Counted from the first letter of the stretch, positions 1-8,827 are shown. The stretch: DNA of 64,000 bases from Xenophilus aerolatus (GCA_030418545.1 QAIB01000004.1:124001-188000); one strand, 5' to 3'. Made by a program: numbers and translations. The notes: a model not told the origin generated them from the letters alone.

Positions 1-1
1 C

Positions 2-1153
2 GGCTACCTGAGCTGGGTGGGCCTGGCCTACGGCTTCAAGTGGGTGTGGGCGCCGCTGGTCGACCGGCTGCCGCTGCCGCCGCTGACCACGTTACTGGGG
101 CGTCGGCGCGGCTGGCTGCTCTTTGCCCAGGCGATGGTCATCGTCGGGCTGGCGGGCATGGCGATGAACGACCCGCGCGCGGGGCTGGAGCCGCTGGTGT
201 GGTGCGCGCTGCTGGTGGCCTTCGGCTCGGCCACGCAGGACATCGCGCTGGACGCCTTTCGCATCGAGTCGGCCGAATCGCGCAAGCAGGCGGCGCTGGC
301 CGCGGCCTACCAGACGGGCTACCGGCTCGCGATGATCTGGGCCGGCGCGGGCGTGCTGTGGGTGGCGGCCTGGGCAGAGGCGTCGGCCGCCCCGGCCACC
401 GCCGCCGGCTACCAGGACGGCGCCTGGCGCACGGCCTACCTGGTGATGGCCGCGTCGATGGCGGTGGGCGTGCTGACGGTGCTGCTGTCGCCAGAGCCCG
501 CGCGGCGCGAACTGCCGCCGGCGAAGAACGCGGCCGACTGGCTGCGCAGCGCGCTGGTGGAGCCCTTTGCCGACTTCATCCGCCGCTACCGCTGGCAGGC
601 GGCGCTGATCCTGGCGTTGATCGCCATCTACCGCATCAGCGACGTGGTGATGGGCATCATGGCCAACCCCTTCTACGTGGACATGGGCTTCACCAAGGAC
701 GAGGTGGCCACGGTCAGCAAGATCTACGGCGTGGTGATGACGCTGGTGGGTGCCTTCGTGGGCGGCGTGCTGTCGATGCGCCTGGGCGTGATGCGGGTGC
801 TGATGCTGGGCGCCGTGCTCAGCGCCGCCACCAACCTGCTCTATGCCTGGCTGGGCACGCGCGGGCACGACGTGTCGGCGCTGGTGGCGGTGGTGTCGGC
901 CGACAACCTGGCCGGCGGCATCGCGTCGGCGGCCTTCATCGCCTACCTGTCGAGCCTCACGAACGTGAGCTATTCGGCCACGCAGTACGCGCTCTTCAGC
1001 TCGATGATGCTGCTGCTGCCCAAATTCATCGCGGGCTACTCCGGCGCCTTCGTTGATGCTTTTGGTTACCAGATGTTCTTCACCGCCACCGCGCTCCTGG
1101 GCGTGCCGGTGCTGGTGTTGGTGGCCCTGGCCTCTCGAGCCAAAAAGGCCTGA
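2..1153 (+). CDS. ampG: AmpG-like MFS permease (5' end outside window)
   Basis: Inner-membrane major facilitator protein of the AmpG type. AmpG proteins import GlcNAc-anhydromuropeptides released by cell-wall turnover and so feed peptidoglycan recycling and AmpC induction. The reading frame is open from the first bases, so the N-terminus lies upstream; about 383 residues are visible. Family signatures are the WAPLVDR segment followed by a GRRRGW cytoplasmic loop, and a second SATQDIALDAFR segment, with alternating hydrophobic helices to the end. Downstream are 144 bp without a gene, then a ketosynthase operon that need not be related. The AmpG family assignment is good; the true substrate is inferred. 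Confidence 0.8.
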   Translation, partial: GYLSWVGLAYGFKWVWAPLVDRLPLPPLTTLLGRRRGWLLFAQAMVIVGLAGMAMNDPRAGLEPLVWCALLVAFGSATQDIALDAFRIESAESRKQAALAAAYQTGYRLAMIWAGAGVLWVAAWAEASAAPATAAGYQDGAWRTAYLVMAASMAVGVLTVLLSPEPARRELPPAKNAADWLRSALVEPFADFIRRYRWQAALILALIAIYRISDVVMGIMANPFYVDMGFTKDEVATVSKIYGVVMTLVGAFVGGVLSMRLGVMRVLMLGAVLSAATNLLYAWLGTRGHDVSALVAVVSADNLAGGIASAAFIAYLSSLTNVSYSATQYALFSSMMLLLPKFIAGYSGAFVDAFGYQMFFTATALLGVPVLVLVALASRAKKA

Positions 1154-1178
1154 AACGCCCGCCAGCCGGGGCCGAGCA

Positions 1179-1195
1179 GCTATCGATCCGATAGC
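1179..1195. repeat. GCTATCG-ATC-CGATAGC palindrome
   Basis: A perfect 7-bp inverted repeat with a 3-nt loop in the gap between the ampG-like gene and the ketosynthase operon. It has the same stem (GCTATC...GATAGC) as the longer repeats at 29185, 39243, 52108 and 63230, but the conserved 3' tail of those copies is degenerate here. I read it as a decayed member of that family. Confidence 0.4.
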
Positions 1196-1297
1196 GTTTT
1201 GGCGCGCTGTGCTTTGCGCTGTGCACCGACAGCCGGCGGCAGGCGGGCTGGTACGCTCGCGGCTCCCCCTCCCGGCCACATTCCTGACACATCGATC

Positions 1298-2500
1298 GTG
1301 CCCCAGCGAATCCCTCCCCTGAAGATCAGCGCCTTCACGGCCACCACCGCCCTGGGCACCGGCAAGGCCGCGCTGCTCGAGGGGCTCGAACAATCCCGAA
1401 GCGGCCTGCGCGCCAACGATTTCGGCGAACCCGCCGAGCAGCGCCTGGCCACCTTCATCGGCCGCGTCGACGGCGTGGAAGACGTCACGCTGCCGCCCGA
1501 GCTGGCCACCTGGGACTGCCGCAACAACCGCCTGGCCTGGAAGGGCCTGAACGCCGACGGCTTCATCGAGGCGGCACGCGCCGCCCGCGAGCGCTACGGC
1601 GCGCACCGCGTGGCGGTGATCGTGGGCACCTCCACCTCCAGCATCGGCGACACCGAGCTGGCGTACACCCAGATCGACGCCGAAGGGCGCTTCCCCGAAC
1701 GCATGCGGCACAGCGAGCTGCACACCACGCACTCGCTGGGCCTGTTCGTGGCGGCGGCGCTGGGCCTGGAAGGGCCGAACGAGACGCTGTCGACGGCCTG
1801 CTCGTCCAGCGCCAAGGTCTTCGCGTCGGCCGAGCGGCTGATGCGCCTGGGCCTGATCGACGCGGCCGTGGTCGGCGGCGTAGACACGCTGTGCGGCAGC
1901 GTGCTCTTCGGCTTCAACTCGCTGGAGCTGGTGTCGAACAAGCCCTGCCAGCCCTTCGACGTGGACCGCGGCGGGATCTCGCTGGGCGAGGCTGCGGGCT
2001 TTGCGCTGCTGGAGCGTGGCACGGGCCCCCTCGAATTGCTGGGCTACGGCGAGGCCAGCGACGCGCACCACATGTCGACGCCGCACCCCGAAGGCGCCGG
2101 CGCCGAGCGTGCGCTCAACGATGCGCTGGCGCGTGCCGGCCTCGCGCCCGACGCGATCGACTACATCAACATGCACGGCACGGCGAGCGCCAAGAACGAC
2201 GAGGTGGAGGCCGCGCTGGTGGCGCGCCGCTTCCCGGCGCGCACGCACGCCAGCTCGACCAAGGGCTTCACCGGCCACACGCTGGGCGCGGCCGGCATCG
2301 TCGAGGCGGTGGTCAGCCTGCTGGCGCTGGAGACGGGCCTGATGCCCGGCACCGTGAACAGCGTGACGCCCGACCCGGTGTGCGGGCCGCAGATCCGCCT
2401 GCAGCCGGCGAAGGGCGAGGTGCGCTATGCGCTGTCGAACTCTTTCGGCTTCGGCGGCAACAACTGCGCGCTGATCTTCGGCAAGGGGGCAGCGGCATGA
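1298..2500 (+). CDS. beta-ketoacyl-ACP synthase (FabF/aryl-polyene type)
   Basis: Condensing enzyme of about 400 residues that would extend an ACP-bound acyl chain with malonyl-ACP. The Cys-His-His triad is complete: Cys168 in TACSSS, His293 in MHGTAS and His327 in TGHTLGAAG, with Lys322 just before the second His and a glycine-rich FGFGGNN end. I chose the GTG at 1298; an in-frame TTG at 1199 would add 33 low-complexity residues that do not look like the family. The stop overlaps the next gene's start by 4 bp (ATGA), so the two are translationally coupled. Pairing with a chain-length-factor homologue and a halogenase-like flavoprotein suggests polyene-type specialised lipid synthesis rather than primary FabF; that is inference. 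Confidence 0.85.
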   Translation: MPQRIPPLKISAFTATTALGTGKAALLEGLEQSRSGLRANDFGEPAEQRLATFIGRVDGVEDVTLPPELATWDCRNNRLAWKGLNADGFIEAARAARERYGAHRVAVIVGTSTSSIGDTELAYTQIDAEGRFPERMRHSELHTTHSLGLFVAAALGLEGPNETLSTACSSSAKVFASAERLMRLGLIDAAVVGGVDTLCGSVLFGFNSLELVSNKPCQPFDVDRGGISLGEAAGFALLERGTGPLELLGYGEASDAHHMSTPHPEGAGAERALNDALARAGLAPDAIDYINMHGTASAKNDEVEAALVARRFPARTHASSTKGFTGHTLGAAGIVEAVVSLLALETGLMPGTVNSVTPDPVCGPQIRLQPAKGEVRYALSNSFGFGGNNCALIFGKGAAA

Positions 2501-3312
2501 GCACCTCCGGTACGCCGACCCTCTATATCGAAGGCGTCGCCTTCTGGGCCCCCACGCTGCCCGGCTGGGACCTCGCCCGTGCCGCCTTCCGCGGCGAAGG
2601 CGCGCCGGCCGACCCGCCGGCCAAGCGCCCGTCGCCGCAGGTGCTGGCCCCGGCCGAGCGCCGACGCGCGCCCGACACGGTGGCGCTGGCGCTCGAAGTG
2701 GCAGGCGCCAGCGTCGCCGCCTCGGGCCGCGCGGCGGCCGACCTGCCCTGCGTCTTCGCGTCGGCGCACGGCGACCTGGCGATCAACGACTACATGTGCG
2801 CCACCCTGGCCACGGCACCCACGCAGCTGTCGCCGATCAAGTTCCACAACTCGGTGCACAACGCCGCGGTGGGCTACTGGACCATCGGCACCGGCTGCCA
2901 GCAGGCCAGCAACTCGCTCAGCGCCTTCGAGAACACCTTCGCCGCCGCCCTGCTGGAGGCCGCCGCCCAGTGCGCGGCCGATGCCCAGCCGCTGCTGCTG
3001 GTGGGCTTCGACGCCGAGGCGGTGGGGCCGCTCAAGCAGGTGCACGTGAGCGAAGGCCTGCTGGCCGGCGGCTTCGTGCTGGCGCCGGAGCGCACCGAGC
3101 GCGCCGTCGCGGCGCTCGACTGGACGCTGGTGCACGGCCCGGCCGCGCGCGCGGCGCTGCAGTCGCCCGCTGCGCAGGCGCTGCCGCCCAACGCCATCTC
3201 CGACCTGCTGCCGCTCTTCGAGACCCTGGCGACGCTGGCGCCCGACAGCACCACGCTGCGCATGCCGCTGTCGCCACAACTTGCGATCGAACTGACCCTC
3301 CGCCCCGTCTAG
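2497..3312 (+). CDS. ketosynthase-like chain-length factor (PF13723-type)
   Basis: 271-residue protein resembling the short beta-ketoacyl-synthase N-terminal-domain proteins that accompany ketosynthases in aryl polyene and xanthomonadin-type clusters. A conserved block near residues 110-150 includes KFHNSVHNAAVGYW and TGCQQASNS. The catalytic ketosynthase triad is missing, so it is expected to act as a non-condensing partner that sets chain length or stabilises the dimer. Its ATG overlaps the upstream stop by 4 bp, and the flavoprotein gene follows after 10 bp. The family call is fairly firm; the heterodimer with the neighbouring ketosynthase is inferred from coupling. Confidence 0.75.
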   Translation: MSTSGTPTLYIEGVAFWAPTLPGWDLARAAFRGEGAPADPPAKRPSPQVLAPAERRRAPDTVALALEVAGASVAASGRAAADLPCVFASAHGDLAINDYMCATLATAPTQLSPIKFHNSVHNAAVGYWTIGTGCQQASNSLSAFENTFAAALLEAAAQCAADAQPLLLVGFDAEAVGPLKQVHVSEGLLAGGFVLAPERTERAVAALDWTLVHGPAARAALQSPAAQALPPNAISDLLPLFETLATLAPDSTTLRMPLSPQLAIELTLRPV

Positions 3313-3322
3313 GACCCGCCCC

Positions 3323-4960
3323 ATGACCGCTGCTGCCGCCCTCGACCACCACGACGTGATCATCATGGGCGGGGGCCTGGCAGGCCTGACGCTCGCATTG
3401 CAGCTCAAGCAGCGCTTCGAGGGCATCGACGTGCTGGTGCTGGAGCGCCGCGCGCACCCGGTGCCGCATGCGGCGCACAAGGTGGGCGAATCGTCGGTGG
3501 AGATCGGCGCGCACTACTTCGACACGGTGCTGGGCCTGAAGGACCACCTCGACAGCGCCCAGCTGCGCAAGTTCGGCTTCCGCTTTTTCTTCAGCGAGGG
3601 CCGGCGCGACATCGACCGCGTGACCGAGATCGGCGCCAGCCGCGTGCTGGCCACGCCCAGCTACCAGATCGACCGCGGCATCTTCGAGAACTACCTGGCG
3701 CAGGAAGCTGCCGCGCGCGGCGTGCGCTTCGTCGACAGCGCGCTGGTGCGCAGCATCTCGCTCGACGCCGCCGCGGGCAGCCACCGCATCGGCTGGACCG
3801 AGAACGGCGAGGCACACGAGGCGGAATGCCGCTGGCTGATCGACGCCTGCGGCCGCGCCGGCCTGCTCAAGCGCAAGCTGGGCCTGGCCGAGCCCAACGC
3901 GCACGACGCCAACGCGGTGTGGTTCCGCATCGGCGAGCGCATCGCCATCGACGACTGGAGCGAGGACCCGGCCTGGCGCGCCCGCTGCGAGCCCGAAGGC
4001 CGGCGCTGGCTGTCGACCAACCACCTGTGCGGCGCGGGATACTGGGTGTGGCTGATCCCGCTGGCCTCGGGCTCGCATTCGGTGGGCATCGTGGCCGACC
4101 CCAAGCTGCACCCGCTGGACACGATGGACAGCTTCGACAAGGCGATGGAATGGTTTCGCGAATTCCAGCCGCGCCTGTTCGATGCGCTCGACGACAAGCG
4201 CCACCTGCTGCAGGACTTCGCCTTCTTCCGCAAGTTCTCGTACGGCTGCAAGCAGGTCTTCAGCGGCGACCGCTGGGCGCTGACGGGCGAGGCGGGGCTC
4301 TTCCTCGACCCGTTCTACTCGCCGGGCAGCGACTTCATCGCGATGAGCAACACCTTCATCTGCGACCTGATCGCGCACGACCGCTCGGGCCGCTCGGTCG
4401 ACGCCCGGGCGCAGCTGTACGACCAGATCTACCACTCCTTCTACGAGAGCACGCTGGCGCTCTACCAGGACCAGTACCCGCTCTTCGGCGACCCCGAGGT
4501 GCTGCCGGTGAAGGTGATCTGGGACTACACCTACTACTGGGGCGTGCTGTCGCAGCTGTTCTTCCAGGAGCGGCTCACCGACCTCGCGTCGCTGGGCAAC
4601 CTGCGCGAGGAACTGCAGCACTGCCAGCAGCTGAACATCGCGATGCAGGCCTTCCTGCGCGACTGGTCGGCGGTGAGCGACCGCGCCAACCCGGCGGCGA
4701 TGCTGGACCAGGCCTCGCTGCCGTGGTTCGCCGAACTCAACGCCAGCCTGCGCCGGCCCTGCGCCGACAGCCGCGCCTTCCAGGCCCGGGTGCGCGCCTG
4801 CGTGGCGCAGCTGCGCACGCTGGCCGCGCAGATCCGCGACGAGGCGCAGCGCGCCCACCCGCAGCTGCAGGCCGCGGCGCTCGATGCACTCCTCGAGCAC
4901 AACATGCCCGCAACGCCCGTGGATCGGGCGCAGGGCGCTATGCTTTTTGCAGCTGGCTGA
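3323..4960 (+). CDS. FAD-dependent halogenase-like oxidoreductase
   Basis: 545-residue flavoprotein. The N-terminal FAD-binding Rossmann motif GGGLAG lies near residue 13, a KVGESS segment near 53, and a WVWLIP hexamer near residue 240. The last fits the WxWxIP signature of tryptophan-halogenase-family flavoproteins, and a later GEAGLFLDPFYSPG block matches the third FAD contact of that family. It closes the ketosynthase/chain-length-factor operon. Comparable proteins sit in xanthomonadin and other polyene clusters. Either halogenation or hydroxylation of a polyene or aryl head is possible. The family is clear; the substrate is unknown. Confidence 0.75.
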   Translation: MTAAAALDHHDVIIMGGGLAGLTLALQLKQRFEGIDVLVLERRAHPVPHAAHKVGESSVEIGAHYFDTVLGLKDHLDSAQLRKFGFRFFFSEGRRDIDRVTEIGASRVLATPSYQIDRGIFENYLAQEAAARGVRFVDSALVRSISLDAAAGSHRIGWTENGEAHEAECRWLIDACGRAGLLKRKLGLAEPNAHDANAVWFRIGERIAIDDWSEDPAWRARCEPEGRRWLSTNHLCGAGYWVWLIPLASGSHSVGIVADPKLHPLDTMDSFDKAMEWFREFQPRLFDALDDKRHLLQDFAFFRKFSYGCKQVFSGDRWALTGEAGLFLDPFYSPGSDFIAMSNTFICDLIAHDRSGRSVDARAQLYDQIYHSFYESTLALYQDQYPLFGDPEVLPVKVIWDYTYYWGVLSQLFFQERLTDLASLGNLREELQHCQQLNIAMQAFLRDWSAVSDRANPAAMLDQASLPWFAELNASLRRPCADSRAFQARVRACVAQLRTLAAQIRDEAQRAHPQLQAAALDALLEHNMPATPVDRAQGAMLFAAG

Positions 4961-5080
4961 GCACGGGCGACCCCACGCTTTACGGCAGCTTTACAGGGCA
5001 TTCAAGACCCCTTGCCCGCGCGCGGGCAGCATGAGCGCATTCGGCCTGGCAGAGCGGGCCGCGAAGAAAGAAGAGACCGC

Positions 5081-5800
5081 ATGACGACGCCTCAACTGTT
5101 GATGATCGAAGACGACGCGCGCCTGGCGCAGATGGTGAGCGAGTACCTCACGCAGTCGGGCTTCGAGGTGGTGCACGCCGGCGACGGGGCCAAGGGCCTG
5201 GAGCAGCTGCAGGCGCGCACCCCCGACCTGGTGATCCTCGACCTCATGCTGCCCGACACCGACGGGCTGGACGTGTGCCGCCGCATCCGTGCGCTGCCGG
5301 GCGCGCAGGGCAAGGTGCCGGTGCTGATGCTCACCGCCAAGGGCGACCCGATGGACCGCATCATCGGCCTGGAACTGGGCGCCGACGACTACCTGCCCAA
5401 GCCCTTCGAGCCGCGCGAGCTGCTGGCGCGCATCCGCGCGGTGCTGCGGCGCCGGGGCGAAGGCGCGCAGCCCGCCGCGGCGGCGCCGGCGACGCTGATC
5501 CGCTTCGGCTCGCTCGAGATCGACCGCGACGCCCGCACCGTGACCGTGGCAGGCCAGCAGGCCGAGCTGACCTCCTACCAGTTCGACCTGCTCGTGACCA
5601 TGGCCGAGCGCGCGGGCCGCGTGCTCACCCGCGACCAGATCATGGAAGCGGTGCGCGGCCGGGAGCTCGAGGCCTTCGACCGCAGCATCGACGTGCACAT
5701 GGGCCGCATCCGCGCCGCCATCGAGGCCGACCCCAAGAACCCGAAGCGCATCCTGACGGTGCGGGGGGTGGGGTATGTGTTTGCGAAGCAGCAGGACTAG
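5081..5800 (+). CDS. OmpR-family response regulator
   Basis: 239-residue DNA-binding response regulator. The receiver domain (about 1-120) has the acidic pocket Asp11/Asp12, phosphoacceptor Asp54 in VILDLML, Thr85 and Lys107 in LPKPFEPREL; a winged-helix output domain (about 140-235) ends in the typical TVRGVGYVF. The ATG at 5081 is preceded by the purine-rich AAGAAAGAAGAG; a longer frame from 5012 lacks family similarity. The likely partner kinase starts 188 bp downstream, an unusually wide gap that holds a repeat. It resembles RstA/OmpR-type regulators, but the regulon cannot be told from this window. Confidence 0.9.
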   Translation: MTTPQLLMIEDDARLAQMVSEYLTQSGFEVVHAGDGAKGLEQLQARTPDLVILDLMLPDTDGLDVCRRIRALPGAQGKVPVLMLTAKGDPMDRIIGLELGADDYLPKPFEPRELLARIRAVLRRRGEGAQPAAAAPATLIRFGSLEIDRDARTVTVAGQQAELTSYQFDLLVTMAERAGRVLTRDQIMEAVRGRELEAFDRSIDVHMGRIRAAIEADPKNPKRILTVRGVGYVFAKQQD

Positions 5801-5825
5801 CTTGTGGTGGCTTGCTTGCCGTTGA

Positions 5826-5910
5826 AGGTTCCGATGCAGGAGCCGGGAATGCCGCCCGGCGGCGGCCTCACTTTCTTTGTCTCGCCAAAGAAAGTAAGCA
5901 AAGAAAGCGA
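5826..5910. repeat. TTTCTTTG/CAAAGAAAG intergenic repeat
   Basis: The gap between response regulator and kinase holds a 10-bp perfect inverted repeat, ACTTTCTTTG at 5870-5879 and CAAAGAAAGT at 5886-5895, then an extra copy of the right half (CAAAGAAAG) at 5899-5907. I recognise this pattern as a multi-copy intergenic element in Comamonadaceae and some other proteobacteria. The outer limits are approximate. Seen directly: the palindrome. Inferred: its genome-wide multiplicity. Confidence 0.6.
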
Positions 5911-5988
5911 CCGCCCCGCCGCGGCGCGAGCGGCTCCTGCGCCCGAAACCACAGCAACGCAAAGACATCCGCCAGGGGCCATCCGCCC

Positions 5989-7266
5989 ATGATCAAGCTC
6001 TTCACCCGCCACCTCTACGTGCGCATCTGGCTGGCCGTGCTGGCCGGGGTGGCCGTGGTCGTGTTCGCGGCGGGCTGGGCCTGGCAGGAAGCCGACGAGC
6101 AACGCACGCAGCCCCTGCCGCGCGACGTGACGCTGCGCGACACGCAGGACCAGCTCATCGGCACCGGCAAGTCGCTGCGCACCAGCCGGCCGGGCGAACC
6201 GCTGGAGTTCACGATCACACTCAACAACGGCCAGCAGTTCGTGATGGAGCTCGGCCCTCGCGGCGATCGGCGCCCGTCGCCGCCGCCCTGGCTGCACCCG
6301 CGCACCGGCATCTTCTGGCTGCTGGGCATGGTGGGCCTGGCGACGGCGCTGGGGCTGTTCCCCATCGTGCGGCGGCTCACGCAGCGGCTGGAGAGCGTGC
6401 AGCGCAGCGTGCAACGCTTCGGCGAAGGCGACCTGAGCGCGCGGGCGCGCGACGACGGCGAGGACGAGGTGGCCGACCTGGCGCGGCGCTTCAACGACGC
6501 GGCCACGCGCATCGAGCAGCTCATCCGCTCGCACAAGTCGTTGCTGGCCAACGCCTCGCACGAGCTGCGTTCGCCGCTCACGCGCATCCGCATGGGCCTC
6601 GAATTGATGGTGACCCCCACGCTCCCCGCTTCGCGTGGTTCGCTGCCCCCCGAGGGGGCGCCCGCCGCCTTGGGGCGGCCCGGCGACGGCGGGGGCGAGC
6701 ACCCCAGCATTACCGCGGCCAAGGCCGAGATTTCGCGCAACATCGCCGAGCTGGACCAGCTGATCGACGAGATCCTGCTGTCCAGCCGCCTCGATGCGCG
6801 CGAGGCCGACATGGGCACCATCGAGGCGGTGGACCTGATGGGCCTGGCCGCCGAGGAATGCGCCCGCGTCGCGGCCGAGCTGGACATCGCCGAAGGCACC
6901 GACCTGGCGGCGCTGACGGTGCGCGGCGTGCCGCGGCTGTTGCGCCGCGCGGTGCGCAACCTGCTGGAGAACGCACGCCGCTACGGCGACGGCACGCCGA
7001 TCGAGGCGCAACTCTCGGCCAGCGCCGACGGCACGCGGGCCGTGGTGCGCGTGAACGACCGCGGCCCCGGCGTGCCGGCCGCCCTGCGCGAGCGCATCTT
7101 CGAGCCCTTCTACCGCCTGCCCGGCGCCAGCGAGCGCGAAGGCGGCGTGGGCCTGGGACTGGCGCTGGTCAAGTCGATCGTGGAACGCCACGGCGGCCAG
7201 GTGCGCTGCGAGGAGCGCCAAGGCGGCGGCGCGAGCTTCGTGATCGAACTGCCGAAAGGCGCTTGA
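5989..7266 (+). CDS. sensor histidine kinase with an insertion in the DHp hairpin
   Basis: 425-residue inner-membrane kinase, partner of the regulator upstream. TM1 is at about 10-30, a periplasmic domain of about 75 residues follows, TM2 is at about 105-127, then HAMP, DHp with the H-box NASHELRSP (His191), and a CA domain with N-box NLLEN (324-328), GPGVP near 351 and the GVGLGLALV G-box near 384. After the first DHp helix (MGLELM) come about 30 residues rich in Pro, Gly and Ala, residues 208-238, before the second helix resumes at AEISRNIAELDQL. The inserted DNA looks like an intergenic repeat (see 6611). The frame is intact and all catalytic motifs are present, so it is probably functional. 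Confidence 0.88.
   Translation: MIKLFTRHLYVRIWLAVLAGVAVVVFAAGWAWQEADEQRTQPLPRDVTLRDTQDQLIGTGKSLRTSRPGEPLEFTITLNNGQQFVMELGPRGDRRPSPPPWLHPRTGIFWLLGMVGLATALGLFPIVRRLTQRLESVQRSVQRFGEGDLSARARDDGEDEVADLARRFNDAATRIEQLIRSHKSLLANASHELRSPLTRIRMGLELMVTPTLPASRGSLPPEGAPAALGRPGDGGGEHPSITAAKAEISRNIAELDQLIDEILLSSRLDAREADMGTIEAVDLMGLAAEECARVAAELDIAEGTDLAALTVRGVPRLLRRAVRNLLENARRYGDGTPIEAQLSASADGTRAVVRVNDRGPGVPAALRERIFEPFYRLPGASEREGGVGLGLALVKSIVERHGGQVRCEERQGGGASFVIELPKGA
6611..6706 (+). repeat. C-tract/G-tract repeat inside the kinase gene
   Basis: A run of CCCCCACGCTCCCCGCTTCG style followed by GCCCCCCGAGGGGGCG and TTGGGGCGGCCC, able to form a strong hairpin. It lies in frame within the kinase DHp coding region and adds about 30 residues. 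The same composition (CTTCGCG between C-runs, then GAGGGGG) appears in the non-coding gap at 30247-30345. I infer insertion, or templated spread, of an intergenic element into a tolerant helix turn. Confidence 0.5.
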
Positions 7267-7336
7267 AGCGAGGCGCACGCGCCCGAAACTCCATGCATCG
7301 AATCGGCCAGAAGCGCCCGTGCTGACTGCGCCGTCA

Positions 7337-7353
7337 GCTACGTTTTCGATAGC
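7337..7353. repeat. GCTAC-GTTTTCG-GATAGC stem, partial repeat
   Basis: Short element of the GCTATC/GATAGC family in the 124-bp gap before the O-antigen-ligase-like gene; the longer conserved tail is absent. Just downstream, TAGAAT at 7375-7380 could be a -10 box for the next gene, which would leave almost no leader. No convincing -35 box was seen. Confidence 0.35.
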
Positions 7354-7390
7354 AGCCGGATGAAGGCGACCGCCTAGAATCGCCGCCAAC

Positions 7391-8650
7391 ATGCGCAGAC
7401 TTCTCCTCCCCCGCGCCGCAGCGTGCCTGTGGGGCGCGGTGGTCTTCATGCCGGTCGGCGTGAACTACCTCGGCTTCTTCCTGCTGTTGCTGGCCATGCT
7501 GGCGGCCGGCGACTGGCGCGAACGCGCGGCGCGCGTGCGCAGCCATCCGCTGTGGTGGCCGGTGATGGCATTCCTGGTGTGGCAGCTGGCGGTGCTGGCC
7601 TTCGGCCGTCACTATGCCGAGACGCCGGTCAACCTGTGGCACGGCCTGCGGCTCACGGCCACGATGCTGATGGCGCTGGCGCTCACGCGCGACGAGGCGG
7701 TGTGGGCGATCCGCGGCTTCCTGGGCATCGCCTTCTTCAACATCGTGTACCTGGCGCTCTTCTACGCCATCCTGCTGAAGACCGGCTACATGCCGCCGAT
7801 GCCGGCCCTGCTCAAGCCGATGATCATGCTGGTGGGCAACAAGTCGATCAACAACGCCCTGCTGTTCACGGTGCTGGGCGCTGCCGCCGCGGCCTACGGT
7901 TTTCATGTGCTCACGCAGCAGCGGCCCTACCTGGCCTTCGCCTCCTTCGGCGTGACCATCGCGGCGCTGGTCATCATCAACTTCAACCTGCCCTCGCGCA
8001 CCTCGCTGCTGGCGCTGCTGATGGTGCTGCCGGCGATCTGCATCCACCAATGGCGCCGGCGCTGGCGCGTGCTGCTCGCGGTGCTGCTCGCCGGCGCCGC
8101 GGTGCTGGCCGTGGCCGTGTGGAACGCGCCGCCCTTCATCGAGCAGAAGCTCGCCACCGGCGTACAGGAGATCGAGGCGGCCAAGTCGGGCACGGTGTCG
8201 GAAGGCAGCTGGGTGGTGCGCTATTACATGTACACCGAGACGGCGCGCATGATCCTCGAGAAGCCGCTGACCGGCTGGGGCATCGGCGCCTGGAACAGCG
8301 AATGGCGCCTGCGCGGCCCGGCCCTGCTGGCCGACTACAACATGCCGCACAACGACTACCTGTGGATGGGCTCGCAGACCGGCTTCCCGGGCCTGCTGGC
8401 GCTGCTGGCGATCGTGCTCACGGGCGTCTGGCAGGGCTGGAAGCGGCCCGACCTGACGGGGCGCATCGCCTTTGCCGCCATGCTGATCCTGCTGATGGCC
8501 ACGAGCGTGAATTCCGCGCTGCGCGACGCGCAGATCGGCCTGTCGCTGCTGTGGATCGCGATGGTGTGCCTGCGGCTGGCACGCGAGCCGGCCGACTCGG
8601 ACGAGCCCTGGCGCGAGGTGCCGCCGCGGCGCCGGCAGCGCGCGGCCTGA
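7391..8650 (+). CDS. O-antigen ligase family membrane protein
   Basis: 419-residue polytopic inner-membrane protein with about ten hydrophobic segments and the Wzy_C/WaaL-type large periplasmic loop late in the sequence. That loop carries Arg220-rich VVRYYMYTE, GWGIGAWNSEW and MPHNDYLW; the His of PHNDYL is the usual conserved His of this family. Such proteins transfer a lipid-linked polysaccharide to lipid A core or to protein, or polymerise it. It stands alone with no glycan genes next to it, so ligase, polymerase or pilin glycosylase cannot be separated. Confidence 0.75.
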   Translation: MRRLLLPRAAACLWGAVVFMPVGVNYLGFFLLLLAMLAAGDWRERAARVRSHPLWWPVMAFLVWQLAVLAFGRHYAETPVNLWHGLRLTATMLMALALTRDEAVWAIRGFLGIAFFNIVYLALFYAILLKTGYMPPMPALLKPMIMLVGNKSINNALLFTVLGAAAAAYGFHVLTQQRPYLAFASFGVTIAALVIINFNLPSRTSLLALLMVLPAICIHQWRRRWRVLLAVLLAGAAVLAVAVWNAPPFIEQKLATGVQEIEAAKSGTVSEGSWVVRYYMYTETARMILEKPLTGWGIGAWNSEWRLRGPALLADYNMPHNDYLWMGSQTGFPGLLALLAIVLTGVWQGWKRPDLTGRIAFAAMLILLMATSVNSALRDAQIGLSLLWIAMVCLRLAREPADSDEPWREVPPRRRQRAA

Positions 8651-8827
8651 GGCCCGCCAGGGGCCGTGGCGCCTTCCACGGCGCCTGCGGCTGGGTCAAG
8701 ACGTGGCCGCCGCTGGGTCAACCGCATCGGCAGGACTGTCCCTAGGATGAAGGCCGGCCGCCCCGAGGGGCGCCGCCTGCTTCATCGAACAACGTGCGCC
8801 GGTTCGCGCCGGTGCCTGGAGACAGAC

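Noticed and set aside
92-2278. A 728-codon open frame on the minus strand
   Set aside because: It is antisense to ampG, the ketosynthase and their catalytic motifs, with His/Arg/Gln-rich sequence typical of GC-rich antisense frames and no recognisable domain.
1298-4960. A full aryl polyene gene cluster
   Set aside because: Only the ketosynthase, chain-length factor and flavoprotein are visible; acyl carrier protein, ketoreductase, dehydratase and exporter genes are not in the window.
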